Assembly (NCBI GenBank): GCA_963707445.1 | Contig: CAVPPW010000019.1 | Location: 62,001-126,000 of the forward strand | Direction: 5' to 3' | Source: JALORV01 sp963707445 | Lineage (GTDB): Bacteria > Pseudomonadota > Gammaproteobacteria > Burkholderiales > Burkholderiaceae_F | Length of the DNA stretch: 64,000 nt | In this document: piece after piece, positions 9,356 through 18,191 of the stretch | How positions within the stretch are numbered: position 1 is the stretch's first letter | Layout of the letters: every line of letters begins with the position of its first letter | Notes under the pieces: model-generated | Databases searched by the model: none | Seen by the model: only the letters and a program-made list of their open reading frames with translations | What the model was told of the DNA's origin: nothing | Made by a program: the position numbers and the translations under genes

Positions 9356-9631
9356 TCAGGCGTGGCGCTCGGTCGGATTTACCTGCAATGATTTGCGCAA
9401 TTTGTCCGACAGAGGCGCCCGGGCGGCCTGCGTGCGCGGCCGCTCTTCACGTTGTCGAACCACCTTGTTGTTCGGGTGCAGAACGTAACGCCCTCCCAGA
9501 GTCAGCTTGGCCTGCTCCAACCTCTGCTGGTTGCGGAGCGCGAGCTGCTCCTCGGTTTCCACGATGATCGTCTGAACCAGCGGCGGGTCCGATTTCGGAT
9601 GAAACCAGCGAAGAACAGTTGTCGCAGTCAT
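9356..9631 (-). CDS. Small protein of unknown function
   Basis: A 91-residue, basic, soluble protein with no signal peptide or membrane segment. GAGG lies about six bases before ATG 9631, which supports translation. The middle is rich in Gln, Glu and Leu (residues about 27-45, probably helical), followed by LGGRYVLHPNNKVVR and a charged tail. I do not recognise the family. It lies downstream of dadA on the same strand but 280 bp away, so an operon is doubtful. Confidence 0.5.
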   Translation of the reverse strand: MTATTVLRWFHPKSDPPLVQTIIVETEEQLALRNQQRLEQAKLTLGGRYVLHPNNKVVRQREERPRTQAARAPLSDKLRKSLQVNPTERHA

Positions 9632-9913
9632 GATGACCTCACATCTCGCTCATCTGGGGGCCTGCGGTCGAACCGCGCGGAACTGGTTCAGAGTAACGAT
9701 CTGCTCGCGCACTGGCGATGCCAACTCTTTGGGGTTACCTGCGCTCGTGTCCCCTCATCCGCGGGATGGACAGAGGACGTCGCGAGCGCATTGCAAAGAA
9801 CGTCCACTTCGACCGCAAAGCCGACTCAACGAGGGAAGGGACCCAGCCTTCGGGGCGTAATGTCAAGATCGAGCAGCGAACTATCGTGACTAAGCTGAAG
9901 CACGCGACCCGGG

Positions 9914-11167
9914 TCACGAATATCGCGCGATCGTCAGCCCATCCAGCGAAATCTCCGGCCGGCGACCGCCCAGCAAGTCCGCAATCACACGACCGGTGCC
10001 CGCCGCCATGGTCCAACCGAGCGTGCCGTGGCCGGTGGCCAGGTAGAGATTGGGGTAGGGCGTCGGCCCCACGACCGGCGTGCCATCCGGCGTCATCGGA
10101 CGTAGACCGCACCAGAACTCAGCGCGCGCGACATCGCCGCCGCGTGGAAACAGATCAGTCACCACATGCTCGAGTGTCCGCCGGCGTGCCTCACGCAGCT
10201 TGAGGTTGTAGCCTGCCAGCTCCGCCGTTCCGCCAACGCGAATCCGGTCGCCCAGACGGGTCACGGCGACCTTGTGCGTCTCGTCCATGATCGTCGACTC
10301 CGGCGCGTGCGCCGTGTCGGTGATCGGCACGGTGATGGAGTAGCCCTTGACCGGATACACCGGCAGCTTGATACCGATCGGTCGCAGCATCTGCGGAGAA
10401 AAACTTCCGAGCGCACAGACATACGAATCGGCCCGAAACAGGCCGGCGGCGGTTCGCACACCGCTGATACGACCGCGCTCCGCCTCGAACGCCTCGATCG
10501 GGGTATTGAAGCTGAACGATGCGCTAGCTTCCTGTGCCAGCGCCGCGATTCGCTGCGTGAACTTGTAGCAGTCTCCGGTTTCATCGTTTGGCAGCCGCAG
10601 TGCGCCGACAAACTTCTGCTGCGTATGGGCCAGCGCCGGTTCCACGCGGCAGAAGCCTGCGCGATCGAGCACCTCGTACGGCACCCTGTAATCCTTCAGG
10701 ATCTCGATGTCCTTGGCGATGCCATCGAGTTGCTTCTGCGTACGAAACAATTGCAGCGTTCCCTGCGTCCGCTCGTCGTAGACGATGCCGGTGTCGCCGC
10801 GCAATTGCTTGAGGCAATCGCGGCTGTACTCGGCGATCGGCACCATGCGGCTCTTGTTCAGTCGGTAGGCGCGTTCGGTGCAGTTCGTCAGCATCGACCA
10901 GCCCCAGCGCCACATCGCGCCATCGAGCAGCGGCCAGATCACCAGCGGACTGTGTGTCATCAGCATCCACTTGACCGCCTTGACGGGCACGCCCGGTCCT
11001 GCCCATGGCGACGAGTAGCCGGGGGAGACCTCGCCCGCATTCGCGAAGCTGGTTTCGAGCGCGGGCCCTGGCTGGCGATCGAGGACAGTGACCTGGTGAC
11101 CGTCGCGTGCCAGGTAGAAGGCGATCGTGGTACCGATGACGCCACTACCGAGCACGGCCACATGCAT
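9914..11167 (-). CDS. dadA: D-amino acid dehydrogenase
   Basis: This is an FAD-dependent D-amino acid dehydrogenase of 417 residues that oxidises D-amino acids (typically D-alanine) to 2-oxo acids at the inner membrane and passes electrons to the respiratory chain. The Rossmann motif GSGVIG is at residues 7-12. The family landmarks SFANAGEVSPGYSSPWA, PVKGYSIT, RVGGTAE, WCGLRPMTPDGTPVVG and LATGHGTLGWTMA are all present, and the length matches E. coli DadA. ATG 11167 is chosen because the FAD motif begins immediately and GGGGA lies upstream; an upstream extension to 11347 has no homology. No alr/dadX partner is adjacent. Intact. Confidence 0.93.
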   Translation of the reverse strand: MHVAVLGSGVIGTTIAFYLARDGHQVTVLDRQPGPALETSFANAGEVSPGYSSPWAGPGVPVKAVKWMLMTHSPLVIWPLLDGAMWRWGWSMLTNCTERAYRLNKSRMVPIAEYSRDCLKQLRGDTGIVYDERTQGTLQLFRTQKQLDGIAKDIEILKDYRVPYEVLDRAGFCRVEPALAHTQQKFVGALRLPNDETGDCYKFTQRIAALAQEASASFSFNTPIEAFEAERGRISGVRTAAGLFRADSYVCALGSFSPQMLRPIGIKLPVYPVKGYSITVPITDTAHAPESTIMDETHKVAVTRLGDRIRVGGTAELAGYNLKLREARRRTLEHVVTDLFPRGGDVARAEFWCGLRPMTPDGTPVVGPTPYPNLYLATGHGTLGWTMAAGTGRVIADLLGGRRPEISLDGLTIARYS

Positions 11168-11600
11168 GAAGAATTTCCCCGGCTGTCCAGTGATCGTCAA
11201 CCGCCCAGATCGGCTCGACCCGCCCGGACGCAGCCGCCCGGGGTCAGAATTGTCACTTGGCGGATTGGCTGGTGCAATCGTGATTTCGCTCGGCTGACGC
11301 GGGCCTCGGCTGAATCGTGTTCGACACTCGAGGACATGCAGCCGCAATGCGGACTAAGACGAATTAGGCTCTAACGTGGATGAACAGTCTCAGCGGGCGG
11401 CTCTGCTTCAGGCGCTGACGACGGAGCACTTCGTGTTGCAGTCGGCGAACAGCTCGACCTACGCCGAGGCTTCCGCGCGCAGCACGCTTTATGTCATGGT
11501 TCTTTCGAGTTCGCTGGTCGCGACGGGGCGCATCTTTCATGGACGCCCAACGAGGTTCGTTGCAAACATTCCGACGGCTTGATTCTAGAGGAGACGCAGC
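11168..11600. other. Intergenic region between dadA and the GFA gene
   Basis: These 433 bases separate divergent genes and presumably carry both promoters. No confident promoter or operator could be read, and the short open frames here look like chance. Confidence 0.4.
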
Positions 11601-11993
11601 ATGGACCGATTCACGGGCGGTTGCCTGTGCGGCAACGTCCGAATTGTGGCGTCGGGACTCCCATACCGGGTCGGCCTTTGTCATTGTCTCGACTGCCGCA
11701 AGCATCATGGGGCCCTTTTTCACGCTTCCGCGGTATTCCCTCAGGATGCGGTGACGATCGATGGCGAAACACGCGACTACGCTGGGCGGTTTTTCTGTCC
11801 CCGCTGCGGCTCGTCCGTTTTCGGACGCACCGCAGACGAAATCGAAGTGAACCTAGGATCCCTGGATGCCCCTGACCAACTGATGCCAACCTACGAAAGC
11901 TGGATCGTCCGTCGCGAGTTCTGGTTGCCGCCGTTTCCGCTCAAGAGACGATACGAGCGCGATCGTGACGCCACGGGTCGCTTTGAGGAGTAG
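11601..11993 (+). CDS. GFA-family zinc protein
   Basis: A 130-residue protein of the GFA/DUF636 family, the fold of glutathione-dependent formaldehyde-activating enzyme. Zinc-binding cysteines are C8 and C10 (GGCLCG), C27, C29 and C32 (CHCLDC) and C66, C69 (CPRCG), the full family set. A ribosome site GAGGAG lies eight bases before the ATG. Most members of this family are of unknown function, so a formaldehyde role should not be assumed. A decayed second GFA gene lies just downstream on the opposite strand. Confidence 0.85.
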   Translation: MDRFTGGCLCGNVRIVASGLPYRVGLCHCLDCRKHHGALFHASAVFPQDAVTIDGETRDYAGRFFCPRCGSSVFGRTADEIEVNLGSLDAPDQLMPTYESWIVRREFWLPPFPLKRRYERDRDATGRFEE

Positions 11994-12062
11994 GGGCACG
12001 AACGGTGCGAAGGCGGGCGCTCGCGGATCCGGAGTGCGAGACAGCAGGCAACCGAACTCCGC

Positions 12063-12480
12063 TCACATAAGGCGGGTGTCGACGGGCGCCCGTCAGGCCG
12101 GTCGTGCGCGTTATCGACCAAATTCAAGGAAGCTTTTCCTAGCTCTTCACGGCCAACGTCATCGAGGGTTGGCACGTGTAGTGCATATAAGTGGCCGCCC
12201 AGCTGCGGCAACGCGCCTGTGGCGTACAAGCGGATCCCGCAACTCGAGCACAAGCAGTATGTGAGGCCCGCGTGAGTCCTTCCGGGTGGAATCCATTGTA
12301 GCTGCTGAGCACATCCTCGCCCGCGAGCAACTTGAATTCGCCGCTGCGGACGAAGAGGAACCACGCACGCGCTTTGCTGCAAATGGAGCAGTTGCAACGA
12401 TTCGTCCCGGCCTCGAGGTCAACTCAGCGCGAGGTGCCGACAATTGCGGTGCCGAACGACTGCGGCGCATGATGCGCACT
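12063..12480 (-). pseudogene. Decayed GFA-family gene
   Basis: Minus-strand frames hold consecutive pieces of a second GFA protein: DLEAGTNRCNCSICSKARAW, then FKLLAGEDVLSSYN, then after a shift near 12275 LTYCLCSSCGIRLYATG, LPQLGGHLYALHVPTLDD, and after a shift near 12085 PVDTRLM and a stop (12063-12065). An in-frame TGA near 12427 interrupts the N-terminal part, and the first CxC motif is no longer clear. A stop plus two shifts suggests real decay, although errors seen elsewhere in the contig could account for part of it. It is a different subfamily from the intact GFA gene nearby. Confidence 0.6.
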
Positions 12481-12516
12481 CCTGCAGGCGCAGGCTCAAA
12501 CGCTTGGAGACTGAGC

Positions 12517-12831
12517 ATGATCAAAGTGAGCGTGATGTACCCCAACACCCCTGGGGCGAGATTCAACCACGACTACTACCGCGACAAGCACATGCCGCTT
12601 GTAAAGGCGCGGATGGGTGACAGCTGCAAGTACTACACCGTGGACAAAGGAATCGCGGGGGGTGCACCAGGTACGCCGCCCACCTACGTTGGCATGTGCC
12701 ACATATTCAGCGAGTCCGTCGAGGCGTTTCAGGCCGGCTTTGGCCCGCACGCGAAGGAGATCTTGGCTGACATTTCGAACTACACCGATCTGGCGCCAGT
12801 GATGCAGATCAGTGAGGTGGTCGTAGGCTGA
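12517..12831 (+). CDS. EthD-family small protein
   Basis: A 104-residue dimeric alpha/beta-barrel (ferredoxin-like) protein. The family opening MIKVSVMYPNTPGARF followed by a DYYRDKHMPLV motif is clear, as is the closing region ending in MQISEVV. EthD proteins are linked to ether or alkyl-substrate degradation in some actinobacteria, but most relatives have no known reaction. ATG 12517 begins exactly at the conserved N-terminus. It stands alone. Confidence 0.85.
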   Translation: MIKVSVMYPNTPGARFNHDYYRDKHMPLVKARMGDSCKYYTVDKGIAGGAPGTPPTYVGMCHIFSESVEAFQAGFGPHAKEILADISNYTDLAPVMQISEVVVG

Positions 12832-12969
12832 GCTCGCGTTGGTGCGGAGTGCCCACGCACTGGGCGCTTCAGACGGCTAACGAATGATATGGACTGCCGC
12901 TGCCCGCATGGTTGCGGGCTGTGCGAAGGTCGAAGTGCCAGTCCGGCACATCACTTCACAGGAGGCAGT

Positions 12970-13180
12970 CATGGGCGCGATCACCTCAGTTCAGTGGTTG
13001 CTGATACTTCCACTCTGGCACATCGATGCCGTTGTGAGTGGGGGCGTCCATCCCATTGCAATTGGCCGAGATCTGCCTGGCGGACGAGGACGCTATCGGC
13101 GCCTCCACAGTGCGCTCAAGAAATACGCAGCAAGCTGCGAATCTGGCGCTTGGGGACGCCGAGGGTTGTCAGTCGCCTGA
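12970..13180 (+). CDS. Possible small open frame with strong ribosome site
   Basis: A 69-codon frame starts at ATG 12970 with AGGAGG at about 12959-12964, an excellent site. The first 20 residues are hydrophobic (VQWLLILPLW), the rest is low-complexity basic sequence that overlaps the 3' end of the opposite phosphatase gene. The N-terminus may be the remains of a small membrane protein whose frame is lost after residue 17. No family recognised. Confidence 0.25.
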
Positions 13181-13598
13181 CGAAGTTTTCCTCCAGGGTC
13201 GAGTAGACGTGACGATTGAAGTAGTCGGTGTGGGGAGGTAGCTCCGCCCCAGCGATACGAGCCGTGAACCGTCCAATTGCGGCTGAGCGCGATACGCCCG
13301 CGCGGCAATGAACGAAGAGCGAGTGCATGCCCACCCAATGCGTCTCCAGCGCATCCAGAATGGCCTGAGCATGACTGTTATTGAACAGAATCGCGTTCGG
13401 TTCTCGATACTCAATGTCCGCGAATTCGAGCCTCAACACGTCAAGCCACCCGCTGCGAAGAGGTGCAGGACCGTCCTCAGGATCGTAGACGGAGATGACG
13501 AGAACATCCTTCAGGGGGGCGAGCTGGCACGCGTCCTCCCGAGAAAAGACCCGCACTTCGCGAAGTCGGGTCGGTTGAAGCAGATTAGGTGAGGACAA
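13116..13598 (-). CDS. Dual-specificity/tyrosine phosphatase-like protein
   Basis: A 160-residue cysteine phosphatase. The active-site P-loop HCRAGVSRS is at residues 97-105, with nucleophile C98 and phosphate-binding R104, the signature C-x5-R of dual-specificity phosphatases. An upstream Asp-containing segment (VISVYDPEDG, residues 34-43) may hold part of the active site, but a general acid cannot be assigned with certainty. Members act on phosphoproteins, phosphosugars or nucleotides; the substrate here is unknown. It is soluble and stands alone. Confidence 0.8.
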   Translation of the reverse strand: MSSPNLLQPTRLREVRVFSREDACQLAPLKDVLVISVYDPEDGPAPLRSGWLDVLRLEFADIEYREPNAILFNNSHAQAILDALETHWVGMHSLFVHCRAGVSRSAAIGRFTARIAGAELPPHTDYFNRHVYSTLEENFVRRLTTLGVPKRQIRSLLRIS

Positions 13599-13676
13599 GA
13601 TCCTGGTCCTCCAGCGCTTCTTAGCGAGTCAGTGTGTCCGCTCTCGAGAATGGCTTAAGTCCGCAAAGGGTCCCGT

Positions 13677-13708
13677 AGCGGCCATTACGAAATTCCCAAA
13701 GCGGCCAT
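13677..13708. repeat. Two AGCGGCCAT direct repeats
   Basis: AGCGGCCAT occurs at 13677-13685 and 13700-13708, 23 bp apart, between two convergent/tandem accessory genes. The purpose is not known. Such spaced short repeats can be binding sites or remains of a repeated extragenic element. Confidence 0.3.
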
Positions 13709-13723
13709 CATGGCTCGGCCAGG

Positions 13724-13999
13724 TCAAGGCTGCGGAAAGGTGCCTCGCTTGCACTCCACGTTGCCGGAAACCGCTACGCAAGCAATTGGCCGGCGTTCCT
13801 TGTCGGGATTGGTTTCAACGAACCAAGCCACGGAGCCAGTGTTAATCGTGGAGACTCCCACCGGCATGTACGTCGTCTCCACAGCGCGCACGGTGGAGGG
13901 ATGGGGCAGCGTCTGGGTAGACGCTGAATTTGAATACACAAGAGTCGCGGTGGCTATCGCAGCCGCCGTCAGAACGCTGCCATATAGGACGCGCTTCAT
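13724..13999 (-). CDS. Small secreted protein, unknown
   Basis: A 91-residue exported protein. The N-terminus is a signal peptide (MKRVLYG, then a hydrophobic stretch to about residue 27). ATG 13999 is preferred over the upstream in-frame ATGs because AGGGAG lies eight bases before it and the signal begins there. The mature part contains two Cys near the end (ACVAVSGNVECKRG), probably a disulphide. I do not recognise the family. Confidence 0.6.
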   Translation of the reverse strand: MKRVLYGSVLTAAAIATATLVYSNSASTQTLPHPSTVRAVETTYMPVGVSTINTGSVAWFVETNPDKERRPIACVAVSGNVECKRGTFPQP

Positions 14000-14059
14000 T
14001 GCCGATTCTCCCTTCGGTTTGGTTGATGTCATCAGTTTGCCGCTCACGGCGCAAAAGTT

Positions 14060-14785
14060 CTAAGTGACCACGTCGGTGGTATTGCGAGGGCGGCGTACGA
14101 GATGACTGCCGGTCCGTTGCATTGTCGGAATGTCTGAAAGTGGCCGAATCTGGATATCACCTGCTATCGCGGAGCTTGAGGGCACACGTTGCCATGTAGG
14201 TCGGGAAATGGCGCGCTGGTGAATCGGATGGCGCACCACAAGCTCGTCGCGGTCCGCTTCATCGATGTCGAACAGATAAACGAGCGGGTTGAGGAAACCG
14301 GCTAACAAGCTTCCGCCTGGACGAAGTACACGGAAGGCTTCCTTCCAGACGGGGCGTATCTGCGGCGCGCAACAGTTCGATACCGGATGAAACACGATAT
14401 CGAAACTTTCGCTGGCCAGCGCCGACAGATCGGCCATATCGCCTTCGATCAGTTGCAGGCTCAAGTGATCGCGCTCGGCGACAAAGCGATCCTGCGCCAA
14501 CTGTCGTGGAGAATTGTCTAGCACTGTGACGCGCGCTCCAGCGGCGGCCAAGATTGGACCTTGCTGCCCACCGCCGGACGCCAGGCACAGGAGGTCGCTA
14601 TCGGCTACGGTCGGGAACCAGTGTCGTGGCACCGGCTTGCACTCGGTCAGCAGAACTGACCAGTCCCCAGCGCGGGCGCGTGCGATGACTTCCGGTGCTA
14701 CCGGCTGGGTCCACCGATTCCCGTGCTCTACCTCTCGATTCCACGCCTCGCGGTTATACGATCGGATTTCCAATTGATCGGACAT
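14060..14785 (-). CDS. Class I SAM-dependent methyltransferase
   Basis: A 241-residue methyltransferase. Motif I reads LLCLASGGGQQGP (about residues 65-77), the SAM-binding glycine loop, followed by an acidic residue at the end of strand 2 (VTVLDNS), IEGDMADLS, and the motif IV/V region FDIVFHPVSNCC and VLRPGGSLLAGF. Relatives are water-soluble small-molecule methylases without a fixed substrate. The C-terminal 45 residues do not resemble the family and may be out of frame or replaced. It stands alone. Confidence 0.75.
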   Translation of the reverse strand: MSDQLEIRSYNREAWNREVEHGNRWTQPVAPEVIARARAGDWSVLLTECKPVPRHWFPTVADSDLLCLASGGGQQGPILAAAGARVTVLDNSPRQLAQDRFVAERDHLSLQLIEGDMADLSALASESFDIVFHPVSNCCAPQIRPVWKEAFRVLRPGGSLLAGFLNPLVYLFDIDEADRDELVVRHPIHQRAISRPTWQRVPSSSAIAGDIQIRPLSDIPTMQRTGSHLVRRPRNTTDVVT

Positions 14786-14975
14786 CAGTTCGCCTTGGTC
14801 ACACAGCGTCGAAGCGTCTTCACTTTAACTGAAGCGCCCCGGCGGCCTGTCTGGTATTCGCCGAGACGTGCCGTCACGACGGTTCGAACTCACTCAACGT
14901 GACTCTCGCTAGGAAGCAAACCTCAAGCCGCGTGGCCCCAAGGTGTGTACACACCGGCGGAGCGTAAACATGGCC

Positions 14976-15548
14976 TTACAGCGCTCGTCGAACAAAGACG
15001 CTGCCGTCGGTGTCCTCGCGATGAACGGAAAACCCGGCTGACAGGTACAGCTCGAGCGGACCGAAATGGTTTTCGGCGGCTGTGCTGGCGGCCGGCCGCG
15101 GATTGGCCTCCGCCATTCGTAACCCTTGGCGACGAAGACCGTCGCATGCCGCTTCGAGCAGCGCCCGCGCGACGCCTTGGCCTCGATGGCGCGGCTCGAC
15201 GAGGAAACACAAGATCGCTCCAATCGTTTCGGCGTCCGGCGTTGGCTCGTTATCGAGAGCGCGAAAAAGATGGCGCGGCCCGGCGCTGCACCAGCCAATC
15301 GCCGTCCCACCCAAGTAGGCAAGGTAACCCTGTACTTGCCCGGCATTGATGCGGGAGCAAGCCAAGGCTCGGTTCTGCGGCGCGGTGCGCTCGGACCATT
15401 TGATCACCGAGTGATCCTCGTAGAAGCACTGGCAGTAACACGATGCCCATTTCGGATTGTCAGCGAACGCGCTGCCATCAAAGAACTGCAGGAAGTCCTG
15501 CAAGGTCTCAGGCTTGAGCTCACGTACATGGATGGCTGTTTGGTTCAT
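14976..15548 (-). CDS. GNAT acetyltransferase
   Basis: A 190-residue GCN5-related N-acetyltransferase. The acetyl-CoA binding motif A reads LVEPRHRGQGVARALL (about residues 128-143), with the R/Q-x-x-G-x-G/A pattern. ATG 15548 is preferred because upstream in-frame codons belong to a cupin remnant (see that entry). Substrate unknown; small-molecule or protein N-acetylation is likely. It is intact. The upstream frame runs straight into it, so a cupin-GNAT read-through product is possible. Confidence 0.8.
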   Translation of the reverse strand: MNQTAIHVRELKPETLQDFLQFFDGSAFADNPKWASCYCQCFYEDHSVIKWSERTAPQNRALACSRINAGQVQGYLAYLGGTAIGWCSAGPRHLFRALDNEPTPDAETIGAILCFLVEPRHRGQGVARALLEAACDGLRRQGLRMAEANPRPAASTAAENHFGPLELYLSAGFSVHREDTDGSVFVRRAL

Positions 15549-15790
15549 GGGAAACACTTCGCTCCCAAGATGCAGCGTTGCAGCGCCGGACAGGACAAAC
15601 AGGTGCTCTTCTTCTTTGGAATGCCAGTGCCCTGGCTTTGTGTTGCACTTCGACGGCTGCTCCATTCAAGCCGAAGCCAACCTTGGACTTGCTCACTGCG
15701 TCGCATAAGGCCTTGCCTGCGATTTCGCGCTTGGTGCCTGGGCACCAGACCTGAGCAGCAATCTCGGACTCGTGGACGGGACCTATACGC
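15549..15790 (-). pseudogene. Truncated, frameshifted cupin gene
   Basis: Minus-strand sequence just before the GNAT start encodes parts of a cupin barrel in two frames: VWCPGTKREIAGKAL and KSKVGFGLN in one, then PGHWHSKEEEHLFVLSGAAT in another after a shift near 15660. The metal-binding HWH-x-E pattern of cupin motif 1 is present. The C-terminal half, with motif 2, is missing and replaced by the GNAT gene. This looks like a remnant of a single-domain cupin, or an insertion-type fusion. Confidence 0.55.
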
Positions 15791-15792
15791 TG

Positions 15793-17320
15793 TCAATCGC
15801 GGCCGGCGATCTCAACTTTCAGGCGCCACGCCGCGCCCGGCGGCTCGGTATCCAGCGCCGCGCGTACCGCCTCGAGAATCGTTGTCGCGACCTCATCCTC
15901 AAAGTTGAAGCCATCGCGCAGCGTCACTTCGTATTGGCGCGCCCAGACGCTGGCTTCGGCATTCGAGCCGGCCTAACTCCGCGCTCACCGTTACGCGCCG
16001 ACTCCCCTTAGCCGCCGTCGATGCGGGCGTTCTTGGCTCCCTGGTTGCGATCGCAACGCGATGGCGGACTCGCACGTTCGGGTTGCGTGACAGCTGCGCC
16101 ACGAGGTCCTCCGGCGTGATGCGATCCGGCACGGCAAGCACACGCTCCCCCTTGAGATAACGTTGCACGTCCTCCGCAAGTGCCGCGACGCTCGCGTATC
16201 TCTCCTCCGGCAGCAGGGCGAGCGCTTTCAAGGCGATGGCATCCAGTTCGCCGCGCAAGCGACCTGCCAAGCGGCCGTCTGTCGTGGCTCGCGCCGGACC
16301 GGCACCCGCGACGACCGCCTCGCTCGGGCTCACGATCCAGAGGTGGTCAATTGCTGCGGCCAACTGCGCAGGGGGACCCGCGAAGCTCAAGCGGTACGGC
16401 CGATCACCCGACAGCATCTCGTAGAGCAGGGCACCGAGCGAGTAGACGTCGGCCCGCGAGTCCACGGTCTCGCCACGCAGCAGCTCCGGGCTCGCATAGT
16501 CGGGCGTAAGCGCGCGGGTGTACAGCTGCAATGCCGAGCCATCGCCTTCGTCGTCCTCGAGCAGCTTGGCGATCCCGAAGTCGAGCAGCCGCACCTGACC
16601 CGACGCGGTGACGAAAACATTAGACGGCTTCAGGTCACGGTGAATTACCTGGCGATCATGGGCGTACTGAACCGCTTCGATGACCTGCAGCAGGAGCTTG
16701 AGTCGATCACGCAGTCCGACGCGATGCGCGTCGCACCACGCCGTCAGTGGCTGACCCTGCACATACTCCAACGCAAGGTAGGGCAGCCCGTCCGGGGCAA
16801 GCCCGGCGTCGTACAGTCGCGCGATGTTGGGGTGCTCGAGGCTCGCGAGAATGTCGCGCTCGCGCTCATAGTGTCGTTCGAGGTTCCGCCGCAACCGCGT
16901 CAGTTTCGGCAGCTTCAGGGCTACCTCACGTTTGTAGGCGCCGTCGGCGCGGCGCGCCAGCCAGACCTCGGCCATGCCGCCGCTGCCGAGTTCGCGCACG
17001 AGTTCATACGGCCCGACGCGGTCGGCCGCCTTCAACTTCCGCGTGAAGCGTTCGTGGCGTGCCTCGCTGAACCGCGGCAGACGATCAAGCAGCAACGACG
17101 ACGACGCATTCGCCCGTTGCAGCATCCGACGCAGTGCCGGCAACAGCAACGCGTGTTCAGCTGGCAGCGCATCAAGCCATGCGGCACGTGCGTCAGCGTC
17201 CAGACCGAGTGCCTCGTCCAGCAGTCGGCTGACCGCCGCGAGTTCGTGGGCCGACAACGCCAACGCTTTCTCGCCGTCGCCGAGCGGGTTGGAGGTCGAA
17301 TTACGCATGGGCACTGGCAT
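15793..17320 (-). CDS. Ser/Thr protein kinase, one frameshift near the 3' end
   Basis: A cytosolic Hanks-type kinase of about 509 residues. The N-terminal 100 residues are helical. The kinase domain shows the Gly-loop LGSGGMAEVWLA (about 111-122), the lysine in VALKLPK (136), HRDLKPSN (227-234), DFG (247-249) and an activation segment with DYASPELL. After a frame change near 15985 the protein continues (VWARQYEVTLRDGFNFEDEV) to TGA 15793; this part resembles the TolB/FlgO-like domain fused to other kinases and cyclases. No membrane segment. The ECF factor upstream is the usual TIGR02999-type partner. The start may be 17320 or 17308. Confidence 0.8.
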
Positions 17321-17331
17321 TCCCGGGCGAG

Positions 17332-17883
17332 TCAGCGCAACGCAACTTCCAGCAGCAGTCGCGCCTTCTCCCAATCGCGCGCGACAGTACGCACGTTGAT
17401 GTCGAGCGCCTCTGCAATCTCCTCCTCGGTATAGCCGCCGAAGTAACGCATCTCGACCACCTGCGCAGCGCGTGGATCGGCTTTGGCCAGCGCGATCAGC
17501 GCCTCGTGCACCTGCAAGATGCCCTGATCGTCCGCCGGGATGTTCTCAGCGATCTGCGTCGACAGCGTTACCTGCATCAGGTCGCCGCCGCGGCGCTCGG
17601 CCAGTCGCTCGCGTGCGCTATCGACAATGACCGAACGCATGACACTCGAGGCGTAGGCGAAGAAGGCGCGCCGGTCGTCGGCACGCAGATCACCGCTGTT
17701 GACGAACCGCAGATACGCCTCGTGCACCAGCGCCGTCGTATCCAGCTGTCCGCCGCGGCCGTCGCTCCGAAGTCGCGACCGCGCCAGGCCCTTCAGATTG
17801 TTATAGGCGAGTTCGAACAGGGAGTCGCGTGCCGTTTGCTCGCCCTCACGAACCCGCTGCAACAACAGCGTGATGGTCGCCAC
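17332..17883 (-). CDS. ECF sigma factor, TIGR02999 type
   Basis: A 183-residue sigma factor that drives transcription of a small regulon. Region 2 reads ALVHEAYLRF with the helix around it (about residues 55-64), and region 4 reads YFGGYTEEEIAEALDINVRTVARDWEKAR, the helix-turn-helix. It lacks an adjacent zinc anti-sigma, and in this family a Ser/Thr kinase is encoded next door, as here; phosphorylation of the sigma factor may replace anti-sigma control. GTG 17883 is chosen because GAGAGG lies upstream and the length matches the family; the reading frame extends to 17979. Intact. Confidence 0.8.
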   Translation of the reverse strand: MATITLLLQRVREGEQTARDSLFELAYNNLKGLARSRLRSDGRGGQLDTTALVHEAYLRFVNSGDLRADDRRAFFAYASSVMRSVIVDSARERLAERRGGDLMQVTLSTQIAENIPADDQGILQVHEALIALAKADPRAAQVVEMRYFGGYTEEEIAEALDINVRTVARDWEKARLLLEVALR

Positions 17884-18191
17884 GCATTCCTCTCGCCGAT
17901 CGCGCAGGACGGTGATTGAACCCCGATTCCCAACGATGCGCAATCTCTTGCAGCTGCGTTGCGTCGCACTCGTCATCATCGGTCTCGGGGCAGGCAGCCT
18001 GCGACCAGCTTCTCATCATTCAGCCTGTTCTCAACCTTTTAGACGTAATCGGCCGGTGATTCCTGACATTTGGCGCCGATGCGCACTTCCGGGGTGTCTT
18101 CTGCGCGATGGAGTGTCAGGTTTTGCCGCGCCAGTCCGTCCATGAAGTACAGGCATTCAATCACGGCCTGCATAGATCCAGGAGAACGGCC
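17884..18191. other. Divergent intergenic region
   Basis: About 300 bases between the sigma gene and the first small secreted protein. It should hold promoters for both. I could not identify a reliable ECF-type promoter pair. Confidence 0.35.

Noticed and set aside
10166..11374. Plus-strand frame of 402 codons
   Set aside because: It is antisense to dadA and shows no known domain.
12840..12895. Possible attC-like site (GGCTAACG near 12873)
   Set aside because: The consensus RYYYAAC and GTTRRRY ends are not met and no integrase is present.
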